Shown: positions 7,820 to 17,306, counted from the stretch's first letter. The stretch: DNA of 64,000 bases from Alphaproteobacteria bacterium (GCA_023898745.1 CP060237.1:889498-953497); one strand, 5' to 3'. Made by a program: numbers and translations. The notes: generated from the sequence alone by a model not told the origin.

Positions 7820-9330
7820 CTAGAGGTGCCTCCAGGCTTATTTGCGTTCAGAAATTTATCCGCTTTTTCGCGCCATATCTTCTCATCAAATGATTCAAGC
7901 TTTTCTTTTTTGAAAAATTGCATAGCCTGCTTTTTAAGTGATCTAATATCATGAAGTTCAAATCTATCAAAATATCCATTTGTTGCTAAGAAAACCAACC
8001 AAACAGATATTTCATATGGAATAGGATTATAAGGCTCTTGTTTTAAAAGCTCTGTAATGCGTTGACCGCGATTCAAAAAACTTCGTGTTGCATCATCCAT
8101 GTCCTGCGAGAATTGAGAAAACTCTTTAATTTCTGCATATTGCGCCATTTCTAACTTCATTTTTCCTGCAAGCTTTTTCATATCTTTTGTTTGCGCTGCA
8201 CCACCAATACGACTCACAGAAATACCTAAGTTAATCGCAGGTTTAATACCTTTGTGAAACAAATCTGTTTGTAGGAAAATTTGACCATCTGTAATGGAGA
8301 TCACATTGGTTGGAATGTATGCTGAAACATCACCTGCTTGGGTTTCAATTACCGGAAATGCTGTTAGAGACCCTCCTCCTTTTTCATCCGATAGTTGACC
8401 TGAGCGCTCTAACAACCTTGAGTGTGTATAAAATACATCACCTGGATATGCTTCTCTACCTGGAGGGCGCTTCATCAAAAGCGCCATTTGACGATATGCA
8501 ACTGCATGCTTGCTTAAATCATCATAAATAATCAGCGCATGCTTGCCTTTATCTCTAAAATATTCTCCCATTGAGGTTGCGGCATAAGGTGCTAAAAATT
8601 GAAAAATATTAAGATCAGACGCAGTAGCGCTCACGATAATTGTATGATCTAGCGCGCCAGCTAACTTTAAACTTTGCACAATTCGCGCAACGGTAGATCG
8701 CTTTTGCCCAATAGCAACATAAATACAAATCACACGGTCTTTTTTTGGACTGTTTTTTTGATTGATGATTGTATCAATAACAATTGCAGTCTTGCCTGTT
8801 TGTCGGTCGCCAATAATTAATTCTCTTTGCCCTCTTCCAATTGGAATCATGCTATCAATCATAGTAATACCTGTTTTCAAGGGTGTGGTTACAGATTTGC
8901 GATCCATGATAGGCGGAGCATCCTGATCAATATGCGCAAATGTTTTAGGCGCAACCACCTCGCCTCCATCAATTGGCTCCCCAAGCACATTTACTACACG
9001 ACCTAAATACTCCTCTCCGACAGGAATTTTAAGCGTTTCTTTTTTGCGAATAATATAGTCACCTTCTTTGATATGTGTATCATCACCCAAAACAACAATA
9101 GAAACGTGAGTAGATTCGAGATTTTCAACAAGTCCTAGAATTTTTTGCCCAGATTTTGTTTGAATCTCAACACATTCTTTGTAAAAAGCTTCATCCAAGC
9201 CATGTGCTAAAACAATACCATCTTGAACAGATAAAACTTCACCGTATTCCGTAAACTTCTTAGTCTTGAGCTCAATCTCTTGGATTCTTTTTGCTAATAT
9301 ATTTGAAACTTCAGCTGCCTTAATCGTCAT
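7816..9330 (-). CDS. atpA: ATP synthase F1 alpha subunit
   Basis: Non-catalytic nucleotide-binding subunit of F1, 504 residues (normal). Visible landmarks: an N-terminal EVLSVQDGIVLAHGLDEAFY barrel region, PVGEEYLGRVVNVLGEPIDG, Walker A GDRQTGKTAI, ALIIYDDLSKHAVAYRQ and the signature PAINLGISVSRIGGAAQ. The C-terminal domain is slightly divergent. It overlaps both neighbours (atpH, atpG) by ATGA, so translation is probably coupled along the operon. F0 genes are not in the window, as is common for alphaproteobacteria where they form a separate operon. Confidence 0.97.
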   Translation of the reverse strand: MTIKAAEVSNILAKRIQEIELKTKKFTEYGEVLSVQDGIVLAHGLDEAFYKECVEIQTKSGQKILGLVENLESTHVSIVVLGDDTHIKEGDYIIRKKETLKIPVGEEYLGRVVNVLGEPIDGGEVVAPKTFAHIDQDAPPIMDRKSVTTPLKTGITMIDSMIPIGRGQRELIIGDRQTGKTAIVIDTIINQKNSPKKDRVICIYVAIGQKRSTVARIVQSLKLAGALDHTIIVSATASDLNIFQFLAPYAATSMGEYFRDKGKHALIIYDDLSKHAVAYRQMALLMKRPPGREAYPGDVFYTHSRLLERSGQLSDEKGGGSLTAFPVIETQAGDVSAYIPTNVISITDGQIFLQTDLFHKGIKPAINLGISVSRIGGAAQTKDMKKLAGKMKLEMAQYAEIKEFSQFSQDMDDATRSFLNRGQRITELLKQEPYNPIPYEISVWLVFLATNGYFDRFELHDIRSLKKQAMQFFKKEKLESFDEKIWREKADKFLNANKPGGTSR

Positions 9331-9848
9331 AGTACCTCCAATAGATGTGCTTGAATTTCTTGAAGATACGTTAGTATAGATGTATCTTGAATCTTATGCT
9401 CAACTTTTATAATTGAGCCACCAATAATATTTGGGTTAATGTGATAAGTAAAGTGATCTGACGCCTTAAACTTTGTTTGAATTTTGGACTTTTGCTTTCT
9501 TGTAAGGGTTTTTGCGGACGTAACAGAAACATGTTTAATTTTATTAAAATCACAATATAACTCAAACGTGCAGTATAGTATATCCTTCAAACTTGCTTGT
9601 TTGTTGTTCTCAATCAAAAGATTTACAAATGACTCAAACTTAGGAAGCTGCAGATCAGATGCCCACAAGACCAGAATTTGATTTTTCTTTTTTAAAGAAA
9701 GCTCCTTGTATTTAGGATGTGTGAGCGTAAGTTTAAGCGTATCTAACATAAGGCCAAACTTCTTAATAAAGCTCTTTTGTTGTATCGGTGTGAGAGACAA
9801 TAAAAACGCTTTAGCATAGCGATACAAAATTCCAACCTTAGGACGCAT
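9327..9848 (-). CDS. atpH: ATP synthase F1 delta subunit
   Basis: Peripheral stalk protein joining F1 to the b subunits. The 173-residue product is weakly conserved, as usual for delta: RYAKAFLLSL at the N-terminus, a helical domain, and a C-terminal segment with INPNIIGGSIIKVEHKIQDTSI that fits the family pattern of a conserved glycine pair before the last helix. First gene of the F1 operon. I placed the start at the ATG at 9848 with AAGG upstream; a TTG two codons earlier is the only alternative nearby. Confidence 0.88.
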   Translation of the reverse strand: MRPKVGILYRYAKAFLLSLTPIQQKSFIKKFGLMLDTLKLTLTHPKYKELSLKKKNQILVLWASDLQLPKFESFVNLLIENNKQASLKDILYCTFELYCDFNKIKHVSVTSAKTLTRKQKSKIQTKFKASDHFTYHINPNIIGGSIIKVEHKIQDTSILTYLQEIQAHLLEVL

Positions 9849-9935
9849 ATGCAAAACCTTACCCTCGCTTTGATTCAGTTTAGCAAAAATAAGGGTAAAT
9901 AAAAACTTAATTAAGAGCTTTGATCATTGTTCTCA

Positions 9936-10817
9936 TCATAAAAAACAAGGGCAACAAAAACAGCCGCAATCTGAATCGCTATCATCTTCTTGCTGCGCAC
10001 GTGTTTTATCTTTTGAGTTGCTAACAAGACAATCTGTTAATAATTTATCTGCTTGCCTTTTTAGCACTAACACCGCCTCTATCTCTTTTTGCTGCGCACC
10101 ATCTTGATACAAGATTTTTAACGCAGTGTTAGAGTATTTAATAGACATGCGAAGTAATTGTGCAGGATCGTTGCATTTTACACCCTTTCGGACACCAGGA
10201 ATAGTCGCCGCATCATAGCATTTTTTTCCAATCTCAAAAAGAGCTAATCCCAATCCCCATTCTACGCACGATTTAAAGAAGCACTTATTTGGATTAAGGT
10301 CAGGATATAAATTCAATAAATCTGATCTCATTTCTAAGCTTGCATCACGCCAGACTTTTTCACATTCTGCAATGAATTTCAGTTTTTTTAAAAAATCTTC
10401 ACGCGCTTTATCAAACTGAGCGACGATTCTTTGATACTTTACGATGTTTTTTTGGCTTTGTTGCAAGTCTTGCTTTAAGTGTTCTTTCGAATACTGTTGC
10501 TGACACTCTTCTGCTTTTTCAATTTCACCAACTTCTAAGTATAACTCTCCTAGTTTTAACCAAACTTCAAAAGTATATTTTCCCAAAAAAGACAATGAAG
10601 ATCCTTGAAACACCTCCCTATGATTAGCTAATACAGAGTTCAAATCATCGAGATCTGGACGCAGACCGAAAAGTTTCACTTTGTTTACATCGTCTACTGC
10701 AATTGGAGTTTGAGCTGGAGACATAGTCATCACTGAAGTTTTGACCTCAGCATCGTGTGCTATACTATGAGGCAAATCCTCGTTTGAACAAAATAAATAA
10801 AACAATGTTTTTGGCAT
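9936..10817 (-). CDS. hypothetical helical (TPR-like) protein with Cys-cluster tail
   Basis: A 293-residue protein without a recognised family. Residues 80-110 (YTFEVWLKLGELYLEVGEIEKAEECQ) look like a TPR-type helix pair, followed by long charged helices. The tail is striking: an acidic run (QEDDSDSDC) and then cysteines at residues 284, 286, 288, 289 and 291, ending CGCFCCPCFL. Such clustered terminal cysteines resemble S-acylation or prenylation tails of eukaryotic membrane-anchored proteins. The N-terminus MPKTLFYLFCS is short and hydrophobic, like several exported proteins in this window. A host-directed effector is a possibility, not a conclusion. Confidence 0.6.
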   Translation of the reverse strand: MPKTLFYLFCSNEDLPHSIAHDAEVKTSVMTMSPAQTPIAVDDVNKVKLFGLRPDLDDLNSVLANHREVFQGSSLSFLGKYTFEVWLKLGELYLEVGEIEKAEECQQQYSKEHLKQDLQQSQKNIVKYQRIVAQFDKAREDFLKKLKFIAECEKVWRDASLEMRSDLLNLYPDLNPNKCFFKSCVEWGLGLALFEIGKKCYDAATIPGVRKGVKCNDPAQLLRMSIKYSNTALKILYQDGAQQKEIEAVLVLKRQADKLLTDCLVSNSKDKTRAQQEDDSDSDCGCFCCPCFL

Positions 10818-10957
10818 TTTGAAAATAAATATATAGGTCTAGAATAGAACGTTTTGAAACTTAAAACCATCCGTAAAAATCTTCGGTAAAATTTCTGCTT
10901 CGCCTCTACAGTCAGAATATGCTAAAAATAGCTTAGTGTTTTTTTAAATCCTTTTAG

Positions 10958-12637
10958 ATGTATTACATTAAAAAATTCTTCAAATTCCTGTTTGCATATC
11001 TGGGATTTACAGCCCTTTTGCTGTTTATTGTTCCATCCATTGCCTCTTATTTTAAGCATAGACCCCCTCCCCCTAATTCATTATTGACTATTCAAATCGA
11101 TGCTCCGCTCGCAGAAAAGGAATCTTATAGCATCTTTAACTTTAATAAAGATCCTTCATTGCAGAAATTAAGACATGCATTAAATGCAGCTTTGGATAAT
11201 CCTAATATCAAAGGTGTATTAATTGAGGTAAGCACTCCTTATATTGGCGGATATGCTCAAGTTGAAGAATTGAGACGTATCATTGGAAAATTCAAAGATG
11301 CAAAAAAACCTGTATATTTTTACACGAGACAGTTTGGTGAAGCATCAAACGCCACATCTATGTATTATCTTGCAAGTGCATGTAGCGGTATCTATCTGCA
11401 GCCTGGCGGCACTTTAAGCTTCTTAGGTATGGGAATTGAGAAATTTTTTATGAAAGATTTTTTTGATAAGCTTGGAATAAAATTCGATGTATTTAGGCAA
11501 AAAGAATTTAAAGGCGTTCAAGAACCGTTCATATATGATGACTTCTCTCCAACCGTTAAAAGCAACTTAACGCGTTATATAAAAGATGCGTTTACCGAGG
11601 TTAAACAAAACATTGCAAATGACCGCGGAAAAACTATTAAAGACATTGAAGAAATGATTCAAAATGCACCTCTTAGAGATCAGGAAGCCTATGCTCAAGG
11701 ATATGTAAATGGCGTATTATATAGGGATGAGTTTTACGAGCTGTTTAAAAAATACAATCTTGTAAAGTTGAGCAAATATCACTTCACAGAAAAGAAAAAA
11801 AGTTGCAGCAAGAGAGTAGCAGTTCTGTATTATGAAGGTATGTTTTTGAACTATACCAAAGGGCAAGAGCTTTCAAATGCGTTTAATGAGCGTCAGTTTG
11901 AAAAGCAAATCAATCGTATTATTGATCAGAAATATGATGGTATTGTGATAAGAATTAATTCAGGTGGTGGTTGCGAAACTGCTGCTGAAGCTATGTATGG
12001 CGTTCTGTTAAGAGCTAGACAAAAAGGTCTCAAAATCGTGATAAGCATGGGAGATGTTGCTGCATCCGCTGGATATTTGATTGGATGTGCGTCAGATAAA
12101 ATTATCGCTGAAGCTCTGACTATAACAGGATCTATTGGTGTAACGCGCATGATTCCAAATGCAAAAGGGTTGTTCGAAAAATTAGGCCTTCATTCGTCTG
12201 CACTTGGAGAAGGTGAGAATTTGAATGTATATACCATGACAAAAGCCTTAACAAAAAAACAAAAAGAAAGGTTTATGGAAAGTACACGCTATGCTTATGA
12301 AGACTTTATTGCCAAAGTCGCAAAGGCTCGTAATAAAACACTAGAAGAGGTGGATGAAATTGCCAAAGGTCAGGTTTGGACAGGTAGAGTTGGGCTTGAG
12401 CTAGGTTTAATTGACGCATTAGGCGGCATGGAAACAGCTTATGAGCAAATGAACTTACTTCTAGGAACAGACCGCGTGCAATTTGTTGATTTAGGCGGCG
12501 ATTTTGGTGGCTTTATGGAGCAGATTATGGATGAAACTAATTCTTATGTTTATGGAAGAATGGAAGCTTTAACTTATAATATGTATCAAAAGACGCTAAA
12601 CTTTATGACACATAATGAGAGAGGATTCATTCGCTAA
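10958..12637 (+). CDS. sppA: signal peptide peptidase SppA, long (67K-type) form
   Basis: Membrane-bound serine protease that degrades cleaved signal peptides. The 559-residue protein has an N-terminal anchor (about residues 9-30) and two tandem S49/crotonase-like domains. The catalytic lysine is expected in the first domain at KEFKGVQEPFIYDD, and the serine in the second at GDVAASAGYLIGCASD, followed by TITGSIGVTRMIPN. Length matches the two-domain enterobacterial form rather than the short 36K form. It stands alone, divergent from the 9936-10817 gene. Confidence 0.93.
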   Translation: MYYIKKFFKFLFAYLGFTALLLFIVPSIASYFKHRPPPPNSLLTIQIDAPLAEKESYSIFNFNKDPSLQKLRHALNAALDNPNIKGVLIEVSTPYIGGYAQVEELRRIIGKFKDAKKPVYFYTRQFGEASNATSMYYLASACSGIYLQPGGTLSFLGMGIEKFFMKDFFDKLGIKFDVFRQKEFKGVQEPFIYDDFSPTVKSNLTRYIKDAFTEVKQNIANDRGKTIKDIEEMIQNAPLRDQEAYAQGYVNGVLYRDEFYELFKKYNLVKLSKYHFTEKKKSCSKRVAVLYYEGMFLNYTKGQELSNAFNERQFEKQINRIIDQKYDGIVIRINSGGGCETAAEAMYGVLLRARQKGLKIVISMGDVAASAGYLIGCASDKIIAEALTITGSIGVTRMIPNAKGLFEKLGLHSSALGEGENLNVYTMTKALTKKQKERFMESTRYAYEDFIAKVAKARNKTLEEVDEIAKGQVWTGRVGLELGLIDALGGMETAYEQMNLLLGTDRVQFVDLGGDFGGFMEQIMDETNSYVYGRMEALTYNMYQKTLNFMTHNERGFIR

Positions 12638-12986
12638 CCCCCCCTATCGCGTCATCCCAGGATTTTTATACCTAAGCCAAAGACCCAGGTGATGTGTGTC
12701 ATAGTATAACCATTCTCCCGCACAATAATTTAAAAGCCTTTTATGCATAAAGCGGTTTGATCTGTCTATATGATGGTTGTTTTCATCAGAATATTTTCTT
12801 TTTTCTAAACTGAGAGTATGTGAAAAAATGTAAGGCTCACGAATGCCAGCTGGTCATTTTCAAGAACATATTAAAAGGCGATATAATTGTAGCGTGTAGC
12901 TTAGTCATAGTATCTAAAATACTTTAATATGCACAACAGAACCTACTAAGAACCAAATCAGGCATTCTCTTTTAATGACTCTCAGT

Positions 12987-13015
12987 AGGTAAACTTAACA
13001 GAATTAAGTTTACCT
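12987..13015. repeat. perfect 12-bp stem-loop
   Basis: AGGTAAACTTAA and its inverted copy TTAAGTTTACCT enclose the loop CAGAA. There is no T-run on either side, so it is not a typical terminator. It lies in the sppA-hppA intergenic region; function unknown. Confidence 0.6.
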
Positions 13016-13102
13016 AACTTACAATATCACCTAGGCAATAGATAGAGTATCTATATAATTTAGCCCATAACGTTGAGATGTTTATTTGTATGACCAAGCA
13101 TT

Positions 13103-13213
13103 CGTCATTCCAGGATTCGATGTTAGTCGAAGACCTGGAATCCATTAATCTTATCATAAACGCTATATAGATTCCGGGCTCTCAGCTCTTTCGGGCTTCG
13201 TCCCGGAATGACG
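13103..13213. repeat. family-C palindromic element (about 111 bp)
   Basis: Outer arms CGTCATTCCAGGATTC and its inverted partner CGTCCCGGAATGACG frame a nested structure that includes an inner hairpin pair (GTCGAAGACCTGGAATCC and GATTCCGGG). The terminal CGTCATTC is shared with families A and B, but the interior differs. Confidence 0.7.
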
Positions 13214-13272
13214 AAAGTCATGAGTTCTACTGAAGTTTAGAATTATGTAGCAAAACCGCCGGGGAACATAAC

Positions 13273-13289
13273 AGCTCTCTAAGAGAGCT
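13273..13289. repeat. short stem-loop after hppA stop
   Basis: AGCTCTC and GAGAGCT form a 7-bp stem with a three-base loop, 16 bases beyond the hppA stop on the minus strand. No T-run follows, so a terminator role is weak. Confidence 0.4.
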
Positions 13290-13304
13290 TACACTCAAGC
13301 GAAA

Positions 13305-15389
13305 CTACCCAAAGAAACGTGCGATAACATTCAGTAGCAAAATCGCCACAATGTTCATAATTTTGATCATAGGATTGATTGCAGGACCTGCAGTATCTTT
13401 GTAAGGATCACCCACAGTATCGCCTGTTACAGCTGCTTTATGAGCTTCTGAACCCTTGCCGCCTTCACGACCATCTTCAATCGCTTTTTTCGCATTATCC
13501 CATGCGCCACCGCCAGATGTCATTTGGATCGCCATAAAGATACCTGTAATAATTGTTCCAATTAACGAAGCGCCTAACGCTTGAAGTGCAGCTACTTGAT
13601 CATCTACACCATAAAAAATCACTAAGTAAATAATCGCAGGCACCAAAATTGGCAACATCGAAGGTAGGATCATCTCCTTGATAGATGCTTTTGTTAAAAT
13701 ATCCACACATGTTGAATAATCAGGCTTTGCCTCTCCTGACATAATGCCTTTAATTTCACTAAACTGACGTCTCACTTCTTTCACAACAGCTGCTGCTGTC
13801 AAACCAACGGAGCGCATTGCCATGCTCGCAAATAAATATGGCAATAGACCGCCTAAGAATAAGCCAATCAAAATATATGGCTCATCCAAACCAAATGAAA
13901 TATCATATTGAGGAAAATAATGCGTCAAATCTTGTGCATATGCCGCAAACAACACAAGTGATGCAAGACCAGCAGAACCAATAGCATAACCTTTTGTCAC
14001 TGCCTTTGTTGTGTTTCCAACTGCATCTAATTTATCTGTAATTTCACGGATTTTCTTTGGCAGGTTAGCCATTTCTGCAATACCACCTGCGTTATCTGTT
14101 ACTGGACCATAGGCATCCATCGCAACAACGATGCCAGATAGAGACAACATACTAGTTGCAGCAATAGAAACACCATATAAACCTGCATTTATATAAGACA
14201 CCAAAATACCTGCGCAAATCACAAGAACAGGTAATGCTGTTGACTCAAGAGATATTGCAAGCCCTTGAATAATGTTTGTGCCATGCCCAGAAGCAGATGC
14301 TTTGACGATAGAGTCTACAGGACGATGATCAGTGCCCGTGTAATATTCCGTAATTAAGAAAATTGCAGCCGTAGCAATAATACCAACCACACCACATGTG
14401 ATGAGATTATTTACACCAAATGCCATGCCATTGATAGACAAATTCGCTAATCCACCAAGGAAATATTTAGAAACCGCTACGATTCCAACTACCGCAAACA
14501 CACTGCTTGCGATCAGACCTTTATAAAGCGCACGCATAATATTCTGCGAACTATCTAAACGCACGAAAAAGCACCCAAAAATCGATGCAAACACGCCAAC
14601 CGCTCCCAATGTTAATGGATACAAAGACATTGCGGTTTGCGTTGCATCTTTAAAGAAAATTTTACCCAAAACCATAGATCCAACAATCGTCACAACAAAT
14701 GTTTCGAATAAGTCTGCCGCCATGCCAGCACAGTCTCCAACGTTATCTCCAACGTTATCTGCAATCACAGCTGGGTTTCTAGGGTCATCTTCTGGAATCC
14801 CCGCTTCCACTTTTCCAACAAGATCGGCGCCAACGTCAGCACCCTTTGTGAAGATACCCCCACCCAATCTTGCAAAAATTGAAATCAAGGAAGATCCAAA
14901 CCCTAGAGCAATTAAGCTTTCCATTAATTCTCTTGGAGGAAGGTTTAAGCTAGATAAAAGCATATAATAGAACGCAACACCTAAAATACCTAAGCCAACT
15001 ACAAGAAAACCTGTAATCGCACCTGAAGAAAAAGCTGTATTTAAGGCATGAACTAAGCCAGTTTTTGCAGCTTCTGTTGTGCGAACATTTGCTCTAACAG
15101 AAATAAACATTCCAATATAGCCAGCCAAACCTGACAAAACGGCTCCAACAATAAATCCAAGCGCTGAATAAAGCCCCATCAATAAATACAAACCAATTGC
15201 TAGAATAAATCCAACTAAGGTGATGCTAGAATATTGGCGATTTAAAAACGCCCCCGCACCCTTTTGAATTGCATCCGCAATCTCGCGCATTTTTTCAGAA
15301 CCTGTAGGCAGGTTGTTGATTTTATAAATCAAGAAAGAAGCGTATAAAATGGCAAAAAACCCGCTTCCGATAATGAACATCTGTTCCAT
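13305..15389 (-). CDS. hppA: membrane-bound proton-pumping pyrophosphatase, K+-independent type
   Basis: Hydrolyses pyrophosphate and pumps protons across the inner membrane. The 694-residue, about 16-helix protein carries the PPi/Mg binding block around residues 185-235 (DVGADLVGKVEAGIPEDD, then NVGDNVGDCAGMAADLFE) and the C-terminal TGDTVGDPYKDTAGPAINPMIKI. In the GNTTKAVTKGYAIGSAG segment the residue after GNTT is lysine; in this family that lysine marks enzymes not requiring potassium, such as that of Rhodospirillum, while alanine marks K+-dependent ones. It is transcribed away from murA with its own start MEQMFIIG. It would recover energy from PPi made by biosynthesis. Confidence 0.96.
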   Translation of the reverse strand: MEQMFIIGSGFFAILYASFLIYKINNLPTGSEKMREIADAIQKGAGAFLNRQYSSITLVGFILAIGLYLLMGLYSALGFIVGAVLSGLAGYIGMFISVRANVRTTEAAKTGLVHALNTAFSSGAITGFLVVGLGILGVAFYYMLLSSLNLPPRELMESLIALGFGSSLISIFARLGGGIFTKGADVGADLVGKVEAGIPEDDPRNPAVIADNVGDNVGDCAGMAADLFETFVVTIVGSMVLGKIFFKDATQTAMSLYPLTLGAVGVFASIFGCFFVRLDSSQNIMRALYKGLIASSVFAVVGIVAVSKYFLGGLANLSINGMAFGVNNLITCGVVGIIATAAIFLITEYYTGTDHRPVDSIVKASASGHGTNIIQGLAISLESTALPVLVICAGILVSYINAGLYGVSIAATSMLSLSGIVVAMDAYGPVTDNAGGIAEMANLPKKIREITDKLDAVGNTTKAVTKGYAIGSAGLASLVLFAAYAQDLTHYFPQYDISFGLDEPYILIGLFLGGLLPYLFASMAMRSVGLTAAAVVKEVRRQFSEIKGIMSGEAKPDYSTCVDILTKASIKEMILPSMLPILVPAIIYLVIFYGVDDQVAALQALGASLIGTIITGIFMAIQMTSGGGAWDNAKKAIEDGREGGKGSEAHKAAVTGDTVGDPYKDTAGPAINPMIKIMNIVAILLLNVIARFFG

Positions 15390-15469
15390 TTGAATCGTGA
15401 TACTTAACTTCTCATTATGTAAAGATTTTAGAGGAAATATAGGGGGTGGTGCAAGTTTAGTTTTTGAAT

Positions 15470-16744
15470 TTATCGAACCAATTGAATCTTTTGATCTTGT
15501 TGTGCCAAACGCTCAACACTCGCCCCACACGCATTAAGGTTATGCATCAGATTCGCATAACCTCTATCCATGTGATAAATACGCTTCACCACTGTTTCGC
15601 CTTCAGCTGCAAGCGCTGCCAATACCAACGCTGTACCACCACGCAAATCGGATGCAATCACAGGCGCACCACTTAAGGGTGTTTTTCCATAGATATGCGC
15701 AGACCTACCCATAACTTCAATTTTTGCCCCCAGGCGAATAAGTTCTGGCACATGCATAAAACGATTTTCAAAAAGCATTTCAGATATAACAGACATGCCC
15801 GGAACTTGAGTTAATAACGCCATCATTTGCGGTTGCATATCCGTAGGGAATCCTGGAAACGGTGCTGTAGTTATATTTACAGGCCTTTGATCTTCCACAG
15901 ATCCTGAAACTACAGGACCATCAGATGTGAGCTCAACTTTCACAGCATTTAAACACCTTAACGGCTCTAAAAATTCCACTCTCGTGTTTTTTAATAAAAT
16001 TTTTCCATTTGTTATAAGCGCCGCCATAGCATATGTCGCAGCCTCCAAACGATCTGGCATAGTTTCATATTCAGCGCCATGCAATGCATCTACGCCTTCA
16101 ATTTCAATGTCTGGAGTGCCTTGGCCACGAATTTTTGCGCCCATTTTATTCAAAAGCTGTGCTAAATCAACAATTTCAGGCTCACATGCCGCATTATAAA
16201 TTCTTGTCGAACCTTTAGCTAAAGTTGCAGCCATCATAATATTTTCTGTTGCACCCATAGATGGAAATTTAAAATGGATAACCGCGCCTTTTAATTGTCC
16301 TTTTGCGTGAACATATCCATCTTTCAGCTCAATCTGCGCACCCATCTTAGACAATCCATCTAAGTGGATATCAATCGGCCGAGCGCCTATCGCACAACCG
16401 CCAGGCAAAGAAACACTTGCTTCGCCGTGCCTTGCTAAAAGCGGACCTAAAACACCTGTGGATGCGCGCATCTTACGAACAATCTCATAATGCGCCAAAC
16501 TGCTTTTAATATTAGGTGTTATGATCCTAATTTGATCACCAGTTCTCTGAATGCTTGAGCCTAAGGTTCCAAGCAATTGAATCATTGTGTTAATATCAGA
16601 AACCTGAGGTACATTTTTCACAATACACATCTGGTCTGTTAATAACGTTGCTGGCAGTAATTTTAAAGCTGAATTTTTTGCACCGCTAATGGTAACAGAA
16701 CCCTTGAGCTGCCGCTTTCCTTGTATAACAAATTCTTCTAACAT
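15470..16744 (-). CDS. murA: UDP-N-acetylglucosamine 1-carboxyvinyltransferase
   Basis: First committed step of peptidoglycan synthesis: transfer of enolpyruvate from PEP to UDP-GlcNAc in the cytoplasm. The 424-residue protein has the N-terminal SGAKNSALKLLPA with the catalytic lysine, RKMRASTGVLGPLLARHGEA, and the loop GGCAIGARPIDIH holding the active-site cysteine that makes such enzymes fosfomycin-sensitive. TMPDRLEAATYAMAA and FPTDMQPQMMALLTQVPG are also family-typical. It lies seven bases behind dcd in the same direction, so the two are likely cotranscribed. Its presence shows that the organism builds a cell wall. Confidence 0.97.
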   Translation of the reverse strand: MLEEFVIQGKRQLKGSVTISGAKNSALKLLPATLLTDQMCIVKNVPQVSDINTMIQLLGTLGSSIQRTGDQIRIITPNIKSSLAHYEIVRKMRASTGVLGPLLARHGEASVSLPGGCAIGARPIDIHLDGLSKMGAQIELKDGYVHAKGQLKGAVIHFKFPSMGATENIMMAATLAKGSTRIYNAACEPEIVDLAQLLNKMGAKIRGQGTPDIEIEGVDALHGAEYETMPDRLEAATYAMAALITNGKILLKNTRVEFLEPLRCLNAVKVELTSDGPVVSGSVEDQRPVNITTAPFPGFPTDMQPQMMALLTQVPGMSVISEMLFENRFMHVPELIRLGAKIEVMGRSAHIYGKTPLSGAPVIASDLRGGTALVLAALAAEGETVVKRIYHMDRGYANLMHNLNACGASVERLAQQDQKIQLVR

Positions 16745-16751
16745 AACACGC

Positions 16752-17306
16752 TTAAATTTTAGCCAACGTAATACCGGTTTGCTTCATGTACTTTCCAGCT
16801 CTGTCTGCATAATTCACCATAGGCGATTCATCAGATTCAAAAAATAAGAACTGACAAACACCTTCATTAGCATAAAGCTTTGCAGGCAAAGGGGTTGTAT
16901 TAGAAAATTCTAATGTCACATGCCCTTCCCAACGAGGCTCCAAAGGCGTAACATTCACAATGATTCCGCAACGTGCGTATGTTGATTTACCCACGCATAT
17001 AACTAAACAATTTTCAGGAATTTTAAAGTATTCAACAGTTCGACCTAAAACAAAACTGTTTGGTGGAATAATACACACATCTGATTTGCGCTCCACAAAA
17101 CTATCTGTTCTGAAGTTTTTTGGATCAATCATAGCATTGTCTACATTCGTAAAAATTTTAAACTCTGGCGCAAGTCTTGCGTCATACCCATAAGACGAAA
17201 CACCGTAAGATACCATGCCGTCTTTTACTTGTTTGTCCACAAATGGATTGATCATATCATGTTTTTCCGCTTGCTCTTTAATCCAGCGATCTGATTTTAT
17301 TGTCAT
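16752..17306 (-). CDS. dcd: dCTP deaminase
   Basis: Converts dCTP to dUTP, the source of dUMP for thymidylate synthesis. The 184-residue product shows SYGVSSYGYDARL near the N-terminus and the signature GKSTYARCGIIVNVTPLEPRWEGHVTLEFSNT, whose glutamate (LEF region) belongs to the catalytic site, plus the C-terminal segment YMKQTGITLAKI. Length is typical. It is upstream of murA and divergent from rplI. It pairs functionally with the FAD-dependent thymidylate synthase thyX further along the window. Confidence 0.96.
   Translation of the reverse strand: MTIKSDRWIKEQAEKHDMINPFVDKQVKDGMVSYGVSSYGYDARLAPEFKIFTNVDNAMIDPKNFRTDSFVERKSDVCIIPPNSFVLGRTVEYFKIPENCLVICVGKSTYARCGIIVNVTPLEPRWEGHVTLEFSNTTPLPAKLYANEGVCQFLFFESDESPMVNYADRAGKYMKQTGITLAKI

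Larger units (their letters stand above)
12638..13304. other. gene-free convergent intergenic region with repeats
   Basis: This 667-base stretch separates the convergent sppA and hppA genes. It holds a partial repeat arm pair near 12652-12703 (GTCATCCCAGG ... CCCAGGTGATG), two stem-loops and a large palindromic element at 13103-13213. I looked for tmRNA, SRP RNA, RNase P RNA and tRNA hallmarks and saw none. The longest small frames fall inside the repeat and are not credible genes. Confidence 0.6.

Noticed and set aside
13091..13171. Small 26-codon frame starting MTKHSSFQDSM
   Set aside because: It lies mainly in a palindromic repeat and has no ribosome site.
12638..13304. Possible structured RNA gene (tmRNA, SRP RNA, 6S RNA) in the gap between sppA and hppA
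   Set aside because: No conserved core sequences (SRP GGAAGCAGCC, RNase P GGAAAGTCC, tRNA-like ends) were seen; the hairpins are explained by palindromic repeats.
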